From Actinomycetes bacterium (GTDB lineage: Bacteria; Actinomycetota; Acidimicrobiia; Acidimicrobiales; RAAP-2): a DNA stretch of 10,874 bases. Numbering within the stretch: position 1 is the first letter of the stretch; each line of letters begins with the position of its first letter. Where the stretch lies: NCBI GenBank assembly GCA_021801615.1, contig JAJYXS010000114.1, positions 3,634 through 14,507 on the forward strand, written 5' to 3'. The position numbers and the translations under genes were made by a program. Below the pieces are notes generated by a model, which saw nothing but the letters and a program-made list of their open reading frames with translations, did no database searches and was not told where the DNA came from. Below are positions 1-6,895 of the stretch, one piece after another.

Positions 1-113
1 GTCGGTCCGGGCACTTCTCCGTCGGTCCGGGCACTTCTCCGTCGGTCCGGGCACTTCTCCGTCGGTCCGGGCACTTCTCCGTCGGCCCGGGCACTTCTCC
101 GTCGGCCCGGGCA
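1..113. repeat. 20-bp direct tandem repeat array, continues off the left edge
   Basis: The unit GTCGGTCCGGGCACTTCTCC occurs head to tail without spacers. Units starting at 1, 21, 41 and 61 are identical. The unit at 81 has one change (T to C at unit position 6). The unit at 101 carries the same change and matches only for its first 13 bases before diverging. The shared variant in the two right-most copies suggests growth by slippage or unequal exchange with older copies at the right. Because 20 is not a multiple of 3, each strand has a single 20-codon cycle shared by its three frames, and neither cycle contains a stop, so the array is open in all six frames. It lies just upstream of the S9B peptidase gene. 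The array has no spacers, so it is not a CRISPR. Its full length is unknown because it reaches base 1. Function is unknown. Confidence 0.95.
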
Positions 114-283
114 ACCGGTCGATGCGTCCCTCCCGCCCGATCGTAGGGACGGCTCGTGTGTTCGTCAATCGGCGATACGTGCACATTGCGAACACTTCCC
201 GGACGAGCGAGGTGCCCCGCGGCCCACCGCCAAGCTCCACGAGCCGGCGTGCCCCCGGGGTCGGGGACGCCGCGTTCTCTAGC
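114..283. other. Leader region between the tandem array and the S9B peptidase gene
   Basis: This segment is in frame with the peptidase and free of stops, so the open frame extends from the window edge through the repeats. An ATG at 122 is the first ATG in the frame. The translated segment is Arg/Pro/Ser-rich, has no hydrophobic signal sequence and does not resemble the start of S9B proteins, so I treat it as untranslated leader or promoter DNA. I see no convincing -35/-10 pair and no hairpin with a T-tract. The other two plus frames stop at 144-146 and 280-282, so an upstream gene could in principle end here, but nothing in those translations looks like protein. Confidence 0.4.
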
Positions 284-2425
284 ATGGCTCCGATGAGCGC
301 TCGAGACCCCGGTGCACGACGCTTCACAGCGACGGACGCCCTGCAGGCACTTCCGCTCCAGCTCGGCCGCTCGCAGCGCTACAGCCTCGGTGTCCCGAGG
401 GGGTTCGCGATCGCCTCCGACGGCTCGCGCGTCCTGTTCATCCGGGCTCGCGGGGGTCTCGACCGGACGAGCTGCCTGTGGGTGCTCGACGAGCGCGGCG
501 AGCGGCTCCTGGCCGACCCCGAGACGCTCGGCGGCGAAGACGTCGTTCCAGAGCCCGAACGCGTCCGGCGCGAGCGGGTCCGAGAGCGCTCGACGGGGAT
601 CGTCTCGTTCTCCGCGGACCAGGACGCGTCCGCGGCGGTGTTCGGTCTCGGAGCGAACCTGTGGATCGCAACCACCCGAGGCGACGTCCGACAGCTTCCC
701 TGTGCCGGCGCACCCTTCGACCCAAGGATCGACCCCCGGGGGAAGCGGGTGGCCTATGTGAGCGACGGCGCCGTGCGCGTGCTCGAGCTCGCCGACGGCA
801 CGGACACGCTGCTCGTCTCCCCCGAGCGCCCCGACGTCACCTACGGGCTGGCCGAGCACGTCGCCGCCGAGGAGATGGGGCGCCAGAGGGGTCACTGGTG
901 GGCGCCCGACGGCTCGACGCTCCTCGTCGCTCGCGTGGACAACAGCCCCGTGGAGCGCTGGTGGATCGCCGAGCCGTCGGCTCCGTGGAGCGCGCCGACG
1001 CAGGTCTTCTACCCCGCCGCAGGGACGGCGAACGCCGACGTCTCCTTGTGGGTGCTCGGCCTCGACGGCAGCCGGCGAGAGGTCCTCTGGGACCGCCACG
1101 CGTTCGAGTACCTGACGAGCGCGGACTGGGACCGGCACGGACCCCTCATCAGCGTGCAGAGCCGGGACCAGCGAACCGTCCAGACCCTCGCCGTCGATCC
1201 GGGGACCGGCGAGACGACGCTCCTGTGGGAGGAGACCGACTCGTGCTGGGTCGCCCTCGTCCCGGGGACCCCCGTCCGCACGGATTCCGGCCGGCTGGTC
1301 GTCGTCTCCGACGTCGGGAACGCTCGGCGTCTCGTGGTCGGCGGCGAGCCCGTCACCGCAGACGGGCTGCAGGTCCACGAAGTCCTCGGCACCGCTGGTG
1401 AGTCCGTCTGGTTCGTGGCGTCGACAGAACCCACCGAGCACCACGTGTGGTGCTACACGGAGGGGCGGACCACGCGGCTCACCGAGGGGCACGGGCTGCA
1501 TCGTGCGAGCGTGGCAGGCGAGACGGCGGTCGTCCAGGCCTTCACCGAGGACGGCCACCGAGCCCACGTCGTCGGACCGGTGCTCGGCGGCACCTCCGTG
1601 ACCTGCACGGACGAGACGCCGCTCGTGGCACCGGTGATCCGATGGCTCTCGGTCGGACCCCGGGAGCTGCGCACCGCGCTCGTCATGCCTCGGTCCCACG
1701 AGGACGGATCGATGCGGCTCCCGGTGCTCATGTACCCGTACGCCGGCCCGGCGGTGCAGCGTGTGACGCGCGCCCGGCACTGGTACTTCGTCGAGGCCCA
1801 GTGGTTCGCCGAGCACGGCTTCGCCGTCGTGATCGCCGACGGCGCCGGGACCCCGGGCAGAGGCCCGGCGTGGGAGCGGGAGATCTTGGGCGACATGCTG
1901 TCCCCGGTCATCGCCGACCAGGTCGCGGCGCTCCAAGGGGCCGCCGAGGCCTCCGGCGACCTCGATCTCGACCGCGTGGCGATCCGCGGTTGGTCATACG
2001 GGGGTTTGCTCGCCCTCGCCTGCGTGCTGCGCCGTCCGGACGTCTTCCACGCCGCGGTCGCAGGTGCCGCACCCGTGGACCTGCTGCTCTCCGACACGCA
2101 CTGCCTGGAACGCTACCTCGGGCACCCGAAGCAGTGCCCCGAGAGCTACAGGCGTTGCTCACCCGTGCACGAAGCAGCTGCCCTCACGCGGCCGCTGCTC
2201 ATGGTCCACGGCACCGCCGACGACAACGTGGTCGTCGCCGACCCCCTTCGCATGTCCGCAGCGCTGCTCGCCGCCGGGAAGCACCACGAGCTCCTGCTGC
2301 TCCCGACCGCCACGCACATGGTCCTCGACCCGGACGTCACCGCCAACCTCCTGCTCCACGAGCTGCGGTTCCTCCGCCACGCCCTTGCCTCCCCCCAGGA
2401 ACCCCTTGGAGCCCCGAGGCGATGA
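284..2425 (+). CDS. S9B family serine peptidase, dipeptidyl-peptidase IV-like, with altered S1 pocket
   Basis: From the ATG at 284 this encodes 713 residues, a normal length for bacterial DPP IV relatives. The N-terminal two thirds is a beta-propeller with the Glu-Glu motif that holds the peptide N-terminus (AAEEM, Glu196-Glu197, followed by GHWWAPDG). The C-terminal alpha/beta-hydrolase domain has the oxyanion tyrosine motif YPYAGP, nucleophile motif GWSYGG (Ser571), Asp646 in HGTADDNV and His678 in ATHMV. The triad spacing of 75 and 32 residues is close to the 78 and 32 of human DPP IV. By family it removes N-terminal dipeptides. No signal peptide is visible, so it probably acts in the cytoplasm. 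Oddities: the segment matching the S1-pocket tyrosines reads SDTHCLERYLG (about residues 603-613), and the usual DGRG is DGAG (Ala521). Start: 284 or the in-frame ATG at 293 precede the conserved region; the ATG at 122 is possible but adds 54 unconserved-looking residues. No clear Shine-Dalgarno precedes either start, so a leaderless mRNA is possible. Family assignment is firm; X-Pro specificity is not. Confidence 0.92.
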   Translation: MAPMSARDPGARRFTATDALQALPLQLGRSQRYSLGVPRGFAIASDGSRVLFIRARGGLDRTSCLWVLDERGERLLADPETLGGEDVVPEPERVRRERVRERSTGIVSFSADQDASAAVFGLGANLWIATTRGDVRQLPCAGAPFDPRIDPRGKRVAYVSDGAVRVLELADGTDTLLVSPERPDVTYGLAEHVAAEEMGRQRGHWWAPDGSTLLVARVDNSPVERWWIAEPSAPWSAPTQVFYPAAGTANADVSLWVLGLDGSRREVLWDRHAFEYLTSADWDRHGPLISVQSRDQRTVQTLAVDPGTGETTLLWEETDSCWVALVPGTPVRTDSGRLVVVSDVGNARRLVVGGEPVTADGLQVHEVLGTAGESVWFVASTEPTEHHVWCYTEGRTTRLTEGHGLHRASVAGETAVVQAFTEDGHRAHVVGPVLGGTSVTCTDETPLVAPVIRWLSVGPRELRTALVMPRSHEDGSMRLPVLMYPYAGPAVQRVTRARHWYFVEAQWFAEHGFAVVIADGAGTPGRGPAWEREILGDMLSPVIADQVAALQGAAEASGDLDLDRVAIRGWSYGGLLALACVLRRPDVFHAAVAGAAPVDLLLSDTHCLERYLGHPKQCPESYRRCSPVHEAAALTRPLLMVHGTADDNVVVADPLRMSAALLAAGKHHELLLLPTATHMVLDPDVTANLLLHELRFLRHALASPQEPLGAPRR

Positions 2426-2491
2426 GCCCCGGGCATGCCAAAGGTGGTCCGCAAACGTCGCCCAGCGGAGCTCGGTCGGACGGCGAGCGAC

Positions 2492-2520
2492 TTGACGCGA
2501 CGCCCGTCCACCATCAATCT
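2492..2520 (+). promoter_or_regulatory. Weak candidate promoter for the opp operon
   Basis: TTGACG at 2492-2497 matches the -35 consensus TTGACA at five of six positions. At a spacing of 17 the next hexamer is CAATCT (2515-2520), which keeps only the A at position 2 and the T at position 6 of TATAAT. The -35 is good and the -10 is poor. It would leave a leader of about 200 bases before the GTG at 2728. Confidence 0.22.
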
Positions 2521-2631
2521 GTGCCCGATGCGAACCGACGGTCGCTTTGCGAATTCCCGCCGCACGGGCGGACCGGCATGTCGAGCCGCGCACGCCGGAC
2601 GGGGATCCGGGGGCGGGGAGCCCGGGACGAG

Positions 2632-2637
2632 TAGGGT
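2632..2637 (+). promoter_or_regulatory. Candidate actinobacterial -10 hexamer TAGGGT
   Basis: TAGGGT fits the TAnnnT pattern common to high-GC actinobacterial housekeeping promoters and sits about 90 bases before the first transporter gene. No TTGAC-like -35 is found at 16 to 19 bases upstream, where the sequence is G-rich. It is an alternative to the candidate at 2492. I cannot choose between them from sequence alone. Confidence 0.2.
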
Positions 2638-2727
2638 CGTGGCAGCTCGGCTCACCTCCGTCAACGTGCACGCCGGCATAGGGATGATCCGACCTGCACC
2701 CGTCGGCGACTGACCGCCAAGTGCATC

Positions 2728-3762
2728 GTGGCTCTTCTCGAAGTCCTCGATCTCCAGGTCCGCTTCGACACCGCGGACGGCCTGGTCCAGGCCGTTCGCG
2801 GGGTGTCGTTCGCGGTGGAGTCGGGGCACACGCTCGGGATCGTCGGCGAGTCGGGATCCGGCAAGAGCGTCTCGACCCAGGCAGCCTTCGGGTTCGCTCG
2901 TGGCGCGCACGTCAGTGGTCGAGCGCTGTTCGAAGGCCGTGACCTGCTCGCGATGAGCGACCGGGAGCTGCGGGCCGTGCGCGGCGCGCGCGTCGGGATG
3001 ATCTTCCAGGACCCGCTCACGAGCCTCCACCCGATGTACCGAGTCGGCTGGCAGATCGTAGAGGCGATCCGTGCTCACGACCGTTCGGTCACCAAACGCG
3101 CCGCACGGTCGCGGGCGATCGAGCTCATGGCTCGCGTCGGGATCCCCCAGCCCGAGCGACGCGTGGACGACTACCCCCATCAGTTCTCCGGTGGCATGCG
3201 GCAGCGAGTCATGATCGCGATGGCGATGGCGCTCACGCCCTCGCTCCTCATCGCAGACGAACCAACGACCGCGCTGGACCCCACGGTCCAAGCGCAGATC
3301 CTCGAGCTCCTCCGCGAGCTGAAGGAGGATTTCGGCACCGCGATCATCATGATCACCCACGATCTCGGTGTCATCGCCGAGATCGCCGACGACGTCGTCG
3401 TTCTCTACGCTGGGAAGATCATGGAGGAGGCGGCGGTCCGAGACCTCTTCTACCACTACCACCATCCCTACACCGAGGGCCTGATGGCCTCGCTGCCCAG
3501 CACGGGTGTGCGAAGAGGTGAGCTCGTGCCGATCGATGGCCAACCGCCGAGCCCCATCGACCCGCTGCCGGGTTGTCCCTTCGCGCCTCGTTGCAGGTAC
3601 GCCACGGCGGAGTGCACCATCGAGGCTCCCCAGCTCCTGGAGATCCCAGGAGAGCCGCGGCACCGCTCGGCCTGCGTGCTGCCGCGCGAGCGTGCCGCGC
3701 GCCAAGCTCTGCGAGAGACCCGTTTCGCTCCCGCGACACGGGACATGGTGCTGGATCGATGA
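2728..3762 (+). CDS. oppD: Oligopeptide/dipeptide ABC transporter ATPase OppD/DppD
   Basis: This 344-residue cytoplasmic ATPase is one of two nucleotide-binding subunits powering peptide import through OppB/OppC. All ABC motifs are intact: Walker A GESGSGKS (40-47), Q-loop Gln94 in FQDPLTSLHPM, signature FSGGMRQR (153-160), Walker B LLIADEP with catalytic Glu178, D-loop TALD, and switch His211 in ITHDLG. The C-terminal oligopeptide-transporter tail includes PPSPIDPLPGCPFAPRC and four cysteines (283, 289, 296, 316). A four-Cys tail is reported to hold a [4Fe-4S] cluster in mycobacterial OppD; that role here is inference. The GTG start at 2728 gives MALLEVLDLQVRF, a standard family beginning, although no good Shine-Dalgarno precedes it. 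It is the first gene of the operon and its TGA overlaps the next ATG (ATGA). Opp and Dpp subunits cannot be told apart by sequence inspection alone. Confidence 0.95.
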   Translation: MALLEVLDLQVRFDTADGLVQAVRGVSFAVESGHTLGIVGESGSGKSVSTQAAFGFARGAHVSGRALFEGRDLLAMSDRELRAVRGARVGMIFQDPLTSLHPMYRVGWQIVEAIRAHDRSVTKRAARSRAIELMARVGIPQPERRVDDYPHQFSGGMRQRVMIAMAMALTPSLLIADEPTTALDPTVQAQILELLRELKEDFGTAIIMITHDLGVIAEIADDVVVLYAGKIMEEAAVRDLFYHYHHPYTEGLMASLPSTGVRRGELVPIDGQPPSPIDPLPGCPFAPRCRYATAECTIEAPQLLEIPGEPRHRSACVLPRERAARQALRETRFAPATRDMVLDR

Positions 3763-4844
3763 CCGAGCCGACGCTCACGGGCGGTCCGAACGGATCTCTC
3801 TTGAAGCTGGAAGACATCGTCAAGCACTTCCCCGTGCGCACCGGGTCGGGGCTCGGACGAGGCCAGCGCGAGGTGGTCCACGCGGTCGACGGCGTCAGCC
3901 TCGCGGTCTCGCGCGGCGAGACGCTCGGGCTCGTCGGGGAGACCGGGTGCGGGAAGTCGACCCTCGCCCGTGTCGCCCTTCGGCTCCTCGAGGTGACCGA
4001 AGGGCGCGTCGTCTTCGACGGGGTCGATCTCACCGCACTGTCGGCACGCCACCTGCGGGCGTACCGCAGGGAGATGCAGATGATCTTCCAGGACCCCTAC
4101 GGGTCTCTCAACCCGCGCCGTCGAGTGGGGTCGATCATCGGCGAACCCTTCGCGGTGCACGGGGTCGTCGCACGATCGCAGCGTCGCCAGGCGGTCCAGG
4201 AGCTCATGGAGCTGGTCGGGCTCAACCCCGAGCACTACAACCGCTTCCCCGCCGAGTTCTCGGGAGGCCAGCGCCAGCGCATCGGCGTCGCACGAGCGCT
4301 CGCCCTGCGCCCGAAACTGCTCGTCTGCGACGAGCCCGTCTCGGCGTTGGACGTGAGCATCCAGGCGCAGATCGTGAACCTCCTCGCCCGGCTCCAAAAG
4401 GAGCTCCAGCTCACCTATCTGTTCATCGCACACGATCTGTCGGTCGTGCGTCACCTGTGCGACCGCATCGCCGTCATGTACCTGGGCCAGCTGGTGGAAG
4501 TCGGACCCGTCGGAGAGATCGACGTGGAACCCCGCCACCCGTACACGGAGGCGCTGCTCTCCGCGGTGCCGGTGCCAGACCCCGACGACGCAGCCCGGCG
4601 CCGAAGGATCGTCCTCTCCGGTGACGTCCCGTCACCCATCGACCCGCCCTCGGGCTGCCGGTTCCGCACGAGGTGCCCGAGGGCGCGTCCCATCTGCGGG
4701 GAACAGGTACCCCCCCTCGAGGTGCGCGCGGGCTCCGGGGCAGGCCATCTCACCGCCTGCCACTTCCCGCTCGAGCCCGGCGACGCGCGAGCGCCCGTCG
4801 AGATCGCTCCAGCGCCGCTGCTCGAAGAAGGCCACCCATGCTGA
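3759..4844 (+). CDS. oppF: Oligopeptide/dipeptide ABC transporter ATPase OppF/DppF
   Basis: This 361-residue subunit is the second ATPase and would pair with OppD. It has Walker A GETGCGKS (60-67), Q-loop Gln111 in FQDPYGSLNPR, signature FSGGQRQR (167-174), Walker B LLVCDEP (Asp191-Glu192), D-loop SALD and switch His225 in IAHDLS. The SLNPR after the Q-loop and the CDEPVSALDVS stretch are typical of the F-type subunit. The tail has PSPIDPPSGCRFRTRC and four cysteines (300, 306, 313, 334) in the same arrangement as OppD. The ATG at 3759 overlaps the OppD stop by four bases, so translation is probably coupled. A longer in-frame opening upstream from 3573 lies inside oppD and is not used. The 3' end overlaps the start of the next gene. 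Confidence 0.95.
   Translation: MTEPTLTGGPNGSLLKLEDIVKHFPVRTGSGLGRGQREVVHAVDGVSLAVSRGETLGLVGETGCGKSTLARVALRLLEVTEGRVVFDGVDLTALSARHLRAYRREMQMIFQDPYGSLNPRRRVGSIIGEPFAVHGVVARSQRRQAVQELMELVGLNPEHYNRFPAEFSGGQRQRIGVARALALRPKLLVCDEPVSALDVSIQAQIVNLLARLQKELQLTYLFIAHDLSVVRHLCDRIAVMYLGQLVEVGPVGEIDVEPRHPYTEALLSAVPVPDPDDAARRRRIVLSGDVPSPIDPPSGCRFRTRCPRARPICGEQVPPLEVRAGSGAGHLTACHFPLEPGDARAPVEIAPAPLLEEGHPC
4828..4831 (+). promoter_or_regulatory. Ribosome binding site for oppC
   Basis: GAAGAAGG at 4824-4831 ends six bases before the ATG at 4838, inside the 3' end of oppF. It supports 4838 over the upstream in-frame start at 4673, which lies deep within oppF. Confidence 0.6.
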
Positions 4845-5851
4845 CGCCACCCGAAGCTGCGGCGCCTCATGAGCTCGGAGCACCAAGCGACGAGCGAGGA
4901 TCCCACCTCTCGGTTCGAGGCGCGCGCTCGATCGAGGGCCGAAGCCCCTGGCGGCTCGCCTTCGAACGGCTGCGGCGCGATCGCCTCTCCCTCGTCGCGC
5001 TCGGGGTGATCCTGCTCATCGTCCTCGTCGCGATCTTCGCCCCACTCATCGCGAAAGGCACGGGTCACGGCGTCTACACCCAGTACCCCACAACCGGGCT
5101 CACCCCGACGGGGCTCCCCCGAGCTCCGAGCTCGGCCTTCCCGCTCGGGACCGACGATCTCGGAAGGACACTGCTCGTACGGATCGCCTACGGAGCTCGC
5201 GTCTCGTTGCTGGTCGGTGTGCTCGCAACGCTCATGACCGTGACCATCGGTGCAGCGCTGGGGCTCGTCGCGGGCTACTTCGGCAAGCTCGTGGACACCT
5301 TGATCGCGCGGGCCGTCGACGTGATGCTCTCCATCCCGTTCCTTCTGTTCGCCATCGCGCTCGCCTCCGTCGTGTCCGTCACTCCGCTGCATCTCGGTCC
5401 TCTGACCCTCGGCAAGGGCATCCCGATCGTCGTCCTCGTCATCGGCATCTTCAGCTGGGCCACCGTGGCGAGGATCGTGAGGGGCCAGGTGATCGCCATC
5501 CGAAGCCGCGAGTACATCGAGGCGGCTCGAGCGTTGGGGGCCTCGTCGTGGCGGATCATCGTCTTCGACGTGCTCCCCAACGTGCTCCCGACGATCATCG
5601 TCTACGCGACCCTGCTGATCCCGGTGAGCATCGTCGCGGAGGCCGCCCTTTCGTACCTCGGAGTCGGCATCCCACCGCCGACGGCCGACTGGGGATCGAT
5701 GATCGCCGACGCACAGAGCTATTACCAGCAAGCATGGTGGTTCCTCACGTTCCCGAGCCTGGCGCTGCTCATGACGACCCTCGCCTTCAACATCCTGGGT
5801 GACGGCGTGCGAGACGCGATCGACCCCCGGGGAACCCCGTTCAAGTCGTAG
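4838..5851 (+). CDS. oppC: Peptide ABC transporter permease OppC/DppC
   Basis: This 337-residue integral membrane permease forms half of the import channel. A hydrophilic N-terminal stretch of about 50 residues ends in PWRLAFERLRRDRLS, the OppC-type lead-in to the first membrane segment (about 51-70). An extracytoplasmic loop follows, then the family hallmark FPLGTDDLGRTLLVRIAYGARVS split across residues 101-133. Further membrane segments fall at about 122-148, 163-182, 195-215, 250-275 and 303-322. The cytoplasmic coupling (EAA) loop EYIEAARALGASSWRII (225-241), which docks on the ATPases, is intact. The ATG at 4838 overlaps the oppF stop (ATGCTGA) and follows a good Shine-Dalgarno. Only 12 bases separate its stop from the next start. 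Confidence 0.95.
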   Translation: MLTPPEAAAPHELGAPSDERGSHLSVRGARSIEGRSPWRLAFERLRRDRLSLVALGVILLIVLVAIFAPLIAKGTGHGVYTQYPTTGLTPTGLPRAPSSAFPLGTDDLGRTLLVRIAYGARVSLLVGVLATLMTVTIGAALGLVAGYFGKLVDTLIARAVDVMLSIPFLLFAIALASVVSVTPLHLGPLTLGKGIPIVVLVIGIFSWATVARIVRGQVIAIRSREYIEAARALGASSWRIIVFDVLPNVLPTIIVYATLLIPVSIVAEAALSYLGVGIPPPTADWGSMIADAQSYYQQAWWFLTFPSLALLMTTLAFNILGDGVRDAIDPRGTPFKS

Positions 5852-5863
5852 GGGTGGCGAAGG

Positions 5864-6829
5864 GTGCTCACGTTCCTCGCACGTCGGTTGGCGCTCGGCA
5901 TCTTGGTCATGTGGCTCGTCACCGTGATCGTGTTCATCATCTTCTACATCGGTCCGGGATCGGCCGACGTCGCTCGAGCGTTGGCGGGACGCGACGCTCC
6001 CCCCTCGACCGTTGCATTGATCGCCCGCCGCCTCCTCCTCGATCGCCCCTGGTACGTCCAGTACGGGCACTTCATCTGGGAGCTGTTGCACGGCAACCTC
6101 GGCTTCGACTACTACCACGACGAGCCGGTGACCACGATCGTCGCCCAGGGGATCCCCATCACACTGTCGTTGATCGTCGGCGCTGCGCCGATCTGGCTGC
6201 TCATCGGAGTCCTGACCGGCATGTACTCGGCACGACACCCTCGGTCGTTCCTCGACCGCTCCTTCACCACCTTCGCGCTCGCGTTCTACTCCACGCCAAC
6301 GTTCGTACTGGGCGTCCTCCTCATCCTGCTCCTGTACTACCAGCTCACCATCCATGGGATCGCGTTGTTCCCGGGCTCCGGGTTCACCCCTTTGACCCAG
6401 AACCCCTTCGAGTGGTTCCGTGGGCTCGTCCTCCCCTGGCTCACGCTCGCACTCGTGGCCGCTGCCACGTACACCCGCCTCACGAGATCGTCCATGCTCG
6501 ACGTGCTCGGTGAGGACTACGTGCGCACCGCGAGGGCAAAGGGCCTGAGCGAGCGAAGGGTGGTCTGGCGCCATGCCCTCAGGGCCGCGCTCACCCCGAT
6601 CCTTACGCAATTCGGTATCGACGTCGGCACCCTCGTCGGTGGAACGGTGATCACCGAGCAGGTCTTCGGCCTCCCAGGCCTCGGATGGACGGCTGTCCAT
6701 TCGATAGAGCAGCAGGACCTCCCGGTGATCATCGGCATCGTCATCGTCGCGTCCGCGGCCGTGGTCGTGGCCAACATCGTCGTCGACGCCCTCTACGCCT
6801 TCGTGGACCCGCGGGTTCGGCTCCACTGA
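5864..6829 (+). CDS. oppB: Peptide ABC transporter permease OppB/DppB
   Basis: This 321-residue permease is the partner of OppC. The start MLTFLARRLALGILVMWLV is typical of OppB/DppB, with a membrane segment at about 9-29 directly at the N-terminus. The periplasmic-side motif reads YGHFIWELLHGNLG (67-80), and further segments fall at about 98-120, 135-158, 186-203, 250-270 and 288-312. The EAA loop is EDYVRTARAKGLSERRVVWRH (217-237), and FGLPGLGWTAV at 268-278 is a strong family signature. The GTG start at 5864 has AGGGG nine bases upstream. It ends the operon. The order D-F-C-B, with ATPases first and no binding protein, differs from the familiar A-B-C-D-F order of enteric opp operons. Confidence 0.95.
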   Translation: MLTFLARRLALGILVMWLVTVIVFIIFYIGPGSADVARALAGRDAPPSTVALIARRLLLDRPWYVQYGHFIWELLHGNLGFDYYHDEPVTTIVAQGIPITLSLIVGAAPIWLLIGVLTGMYSARHPRSFLDRSFTTFALAFYSTPTFVLGVLLILLLYYQLTIHGIALFPGSGFTPLTQNPFEWFRGLVLPWLTLALVAAATYTRLTRSSMLDVLGEDYVRTARAKGLSERRVVWRHALRAALTPILTQFGIDVGTLVGGTVITEQVFGLPGLGWTAVHSIEQQDLPVIIGIVIVASAAVVVANIVVDALYAFVDPRVRLH

Positions 6830-6838
6830 GGAGCGGAC

Positions 6839-6862
6839 GGGCCACGAGGGCCGTGGCGGCCC
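6839..6862. terminator. GC hairpin(s) between convergent operons, possible bidirectional terminator
   Basis: GCCACG (6841-6846) can pair with CGTGGC (6852-6857) around a five-base loop, and GGGCC (6848-6852) can alternatively pair with GGCCC (6858-6862). The hairpins sit in the 66 bases between the ends of oppB and the DUF885 gene. There is no T-tract on either strand, so classic intrinsic termination is uncertain. The position between convergent genes is the main support. A 10-bp direct repeat GCGCCTCAGG (6874-6883 and 6891-6900) lies alongside and overlaps the DUF885 stop. Confidence 0.35.
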
Positions 6863-6895
6863 TCCCGCCGACGGCGCCTCAGGCAACCGGGCGCC

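Larger units (their letters stand above)
2426..2727. other. Gene-free gap upstream of the opp operon
   Basis: No supported gene lies here. One plus-strand frame (2435-2713) is open for 92 codons but is Arg/Gly/Pro-rich without domain character and looks like a GC artefact. The gap is the only long spacer before the four-gene transporter operon, so it most likely carries that operon's promoter and any operator. Candidate elements are listed separately. No strong terminator follows the peptidase stop at 2425; short palindromes such as GGCATGCC just after it have no T-tract. Confidence 0.6.

Noticed and set aside
1..113. The left-edge repeats as a CRISPR array
   Set aside because: Units are contiguous with no unique spacers, and no cas genes are present in the window.
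1447..2634. A 395-codon plus-strand open frame in another frame of the S9B gene, running into the gap
   Set aside because: Arg/Pro/Ala/Gly-rich translation overlapping the conserved hydrolase domain. A frame-shifted shadow, not a second gene.
2435..2713. A 92-codon plus-strand open frame in the gap before oppD
   Set aside because: No Shine-Dalgarno, Arg/Gly/Pro-rich without hydrophobic or domain pattern, and long open frames are expected by chance at this GC.
2146..3705. A 519-codon minus-strand open frame covering the gap and oppD
   Set aside because: Antisense to oppD and to the end of the S9B gene, with no recognisable motif. A hydrophilic shadow of the ATPase.
3468..4538. A 356-codon minus-strand open frame
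   Set aside because: Antisense to oppD and oppF; composition mirrors the ATPase shadow and has no domain.
4451..6886. An 811-codon open frame on the minus strand across oppF, oppC and oppB
   Set aside because: It is antisense to three intact transporter genes. Its translation is a run of Asp/Glu/Arg/His-rich low-complexity sequence with no domain, as expected from the complement of GC-rich coding DNA.
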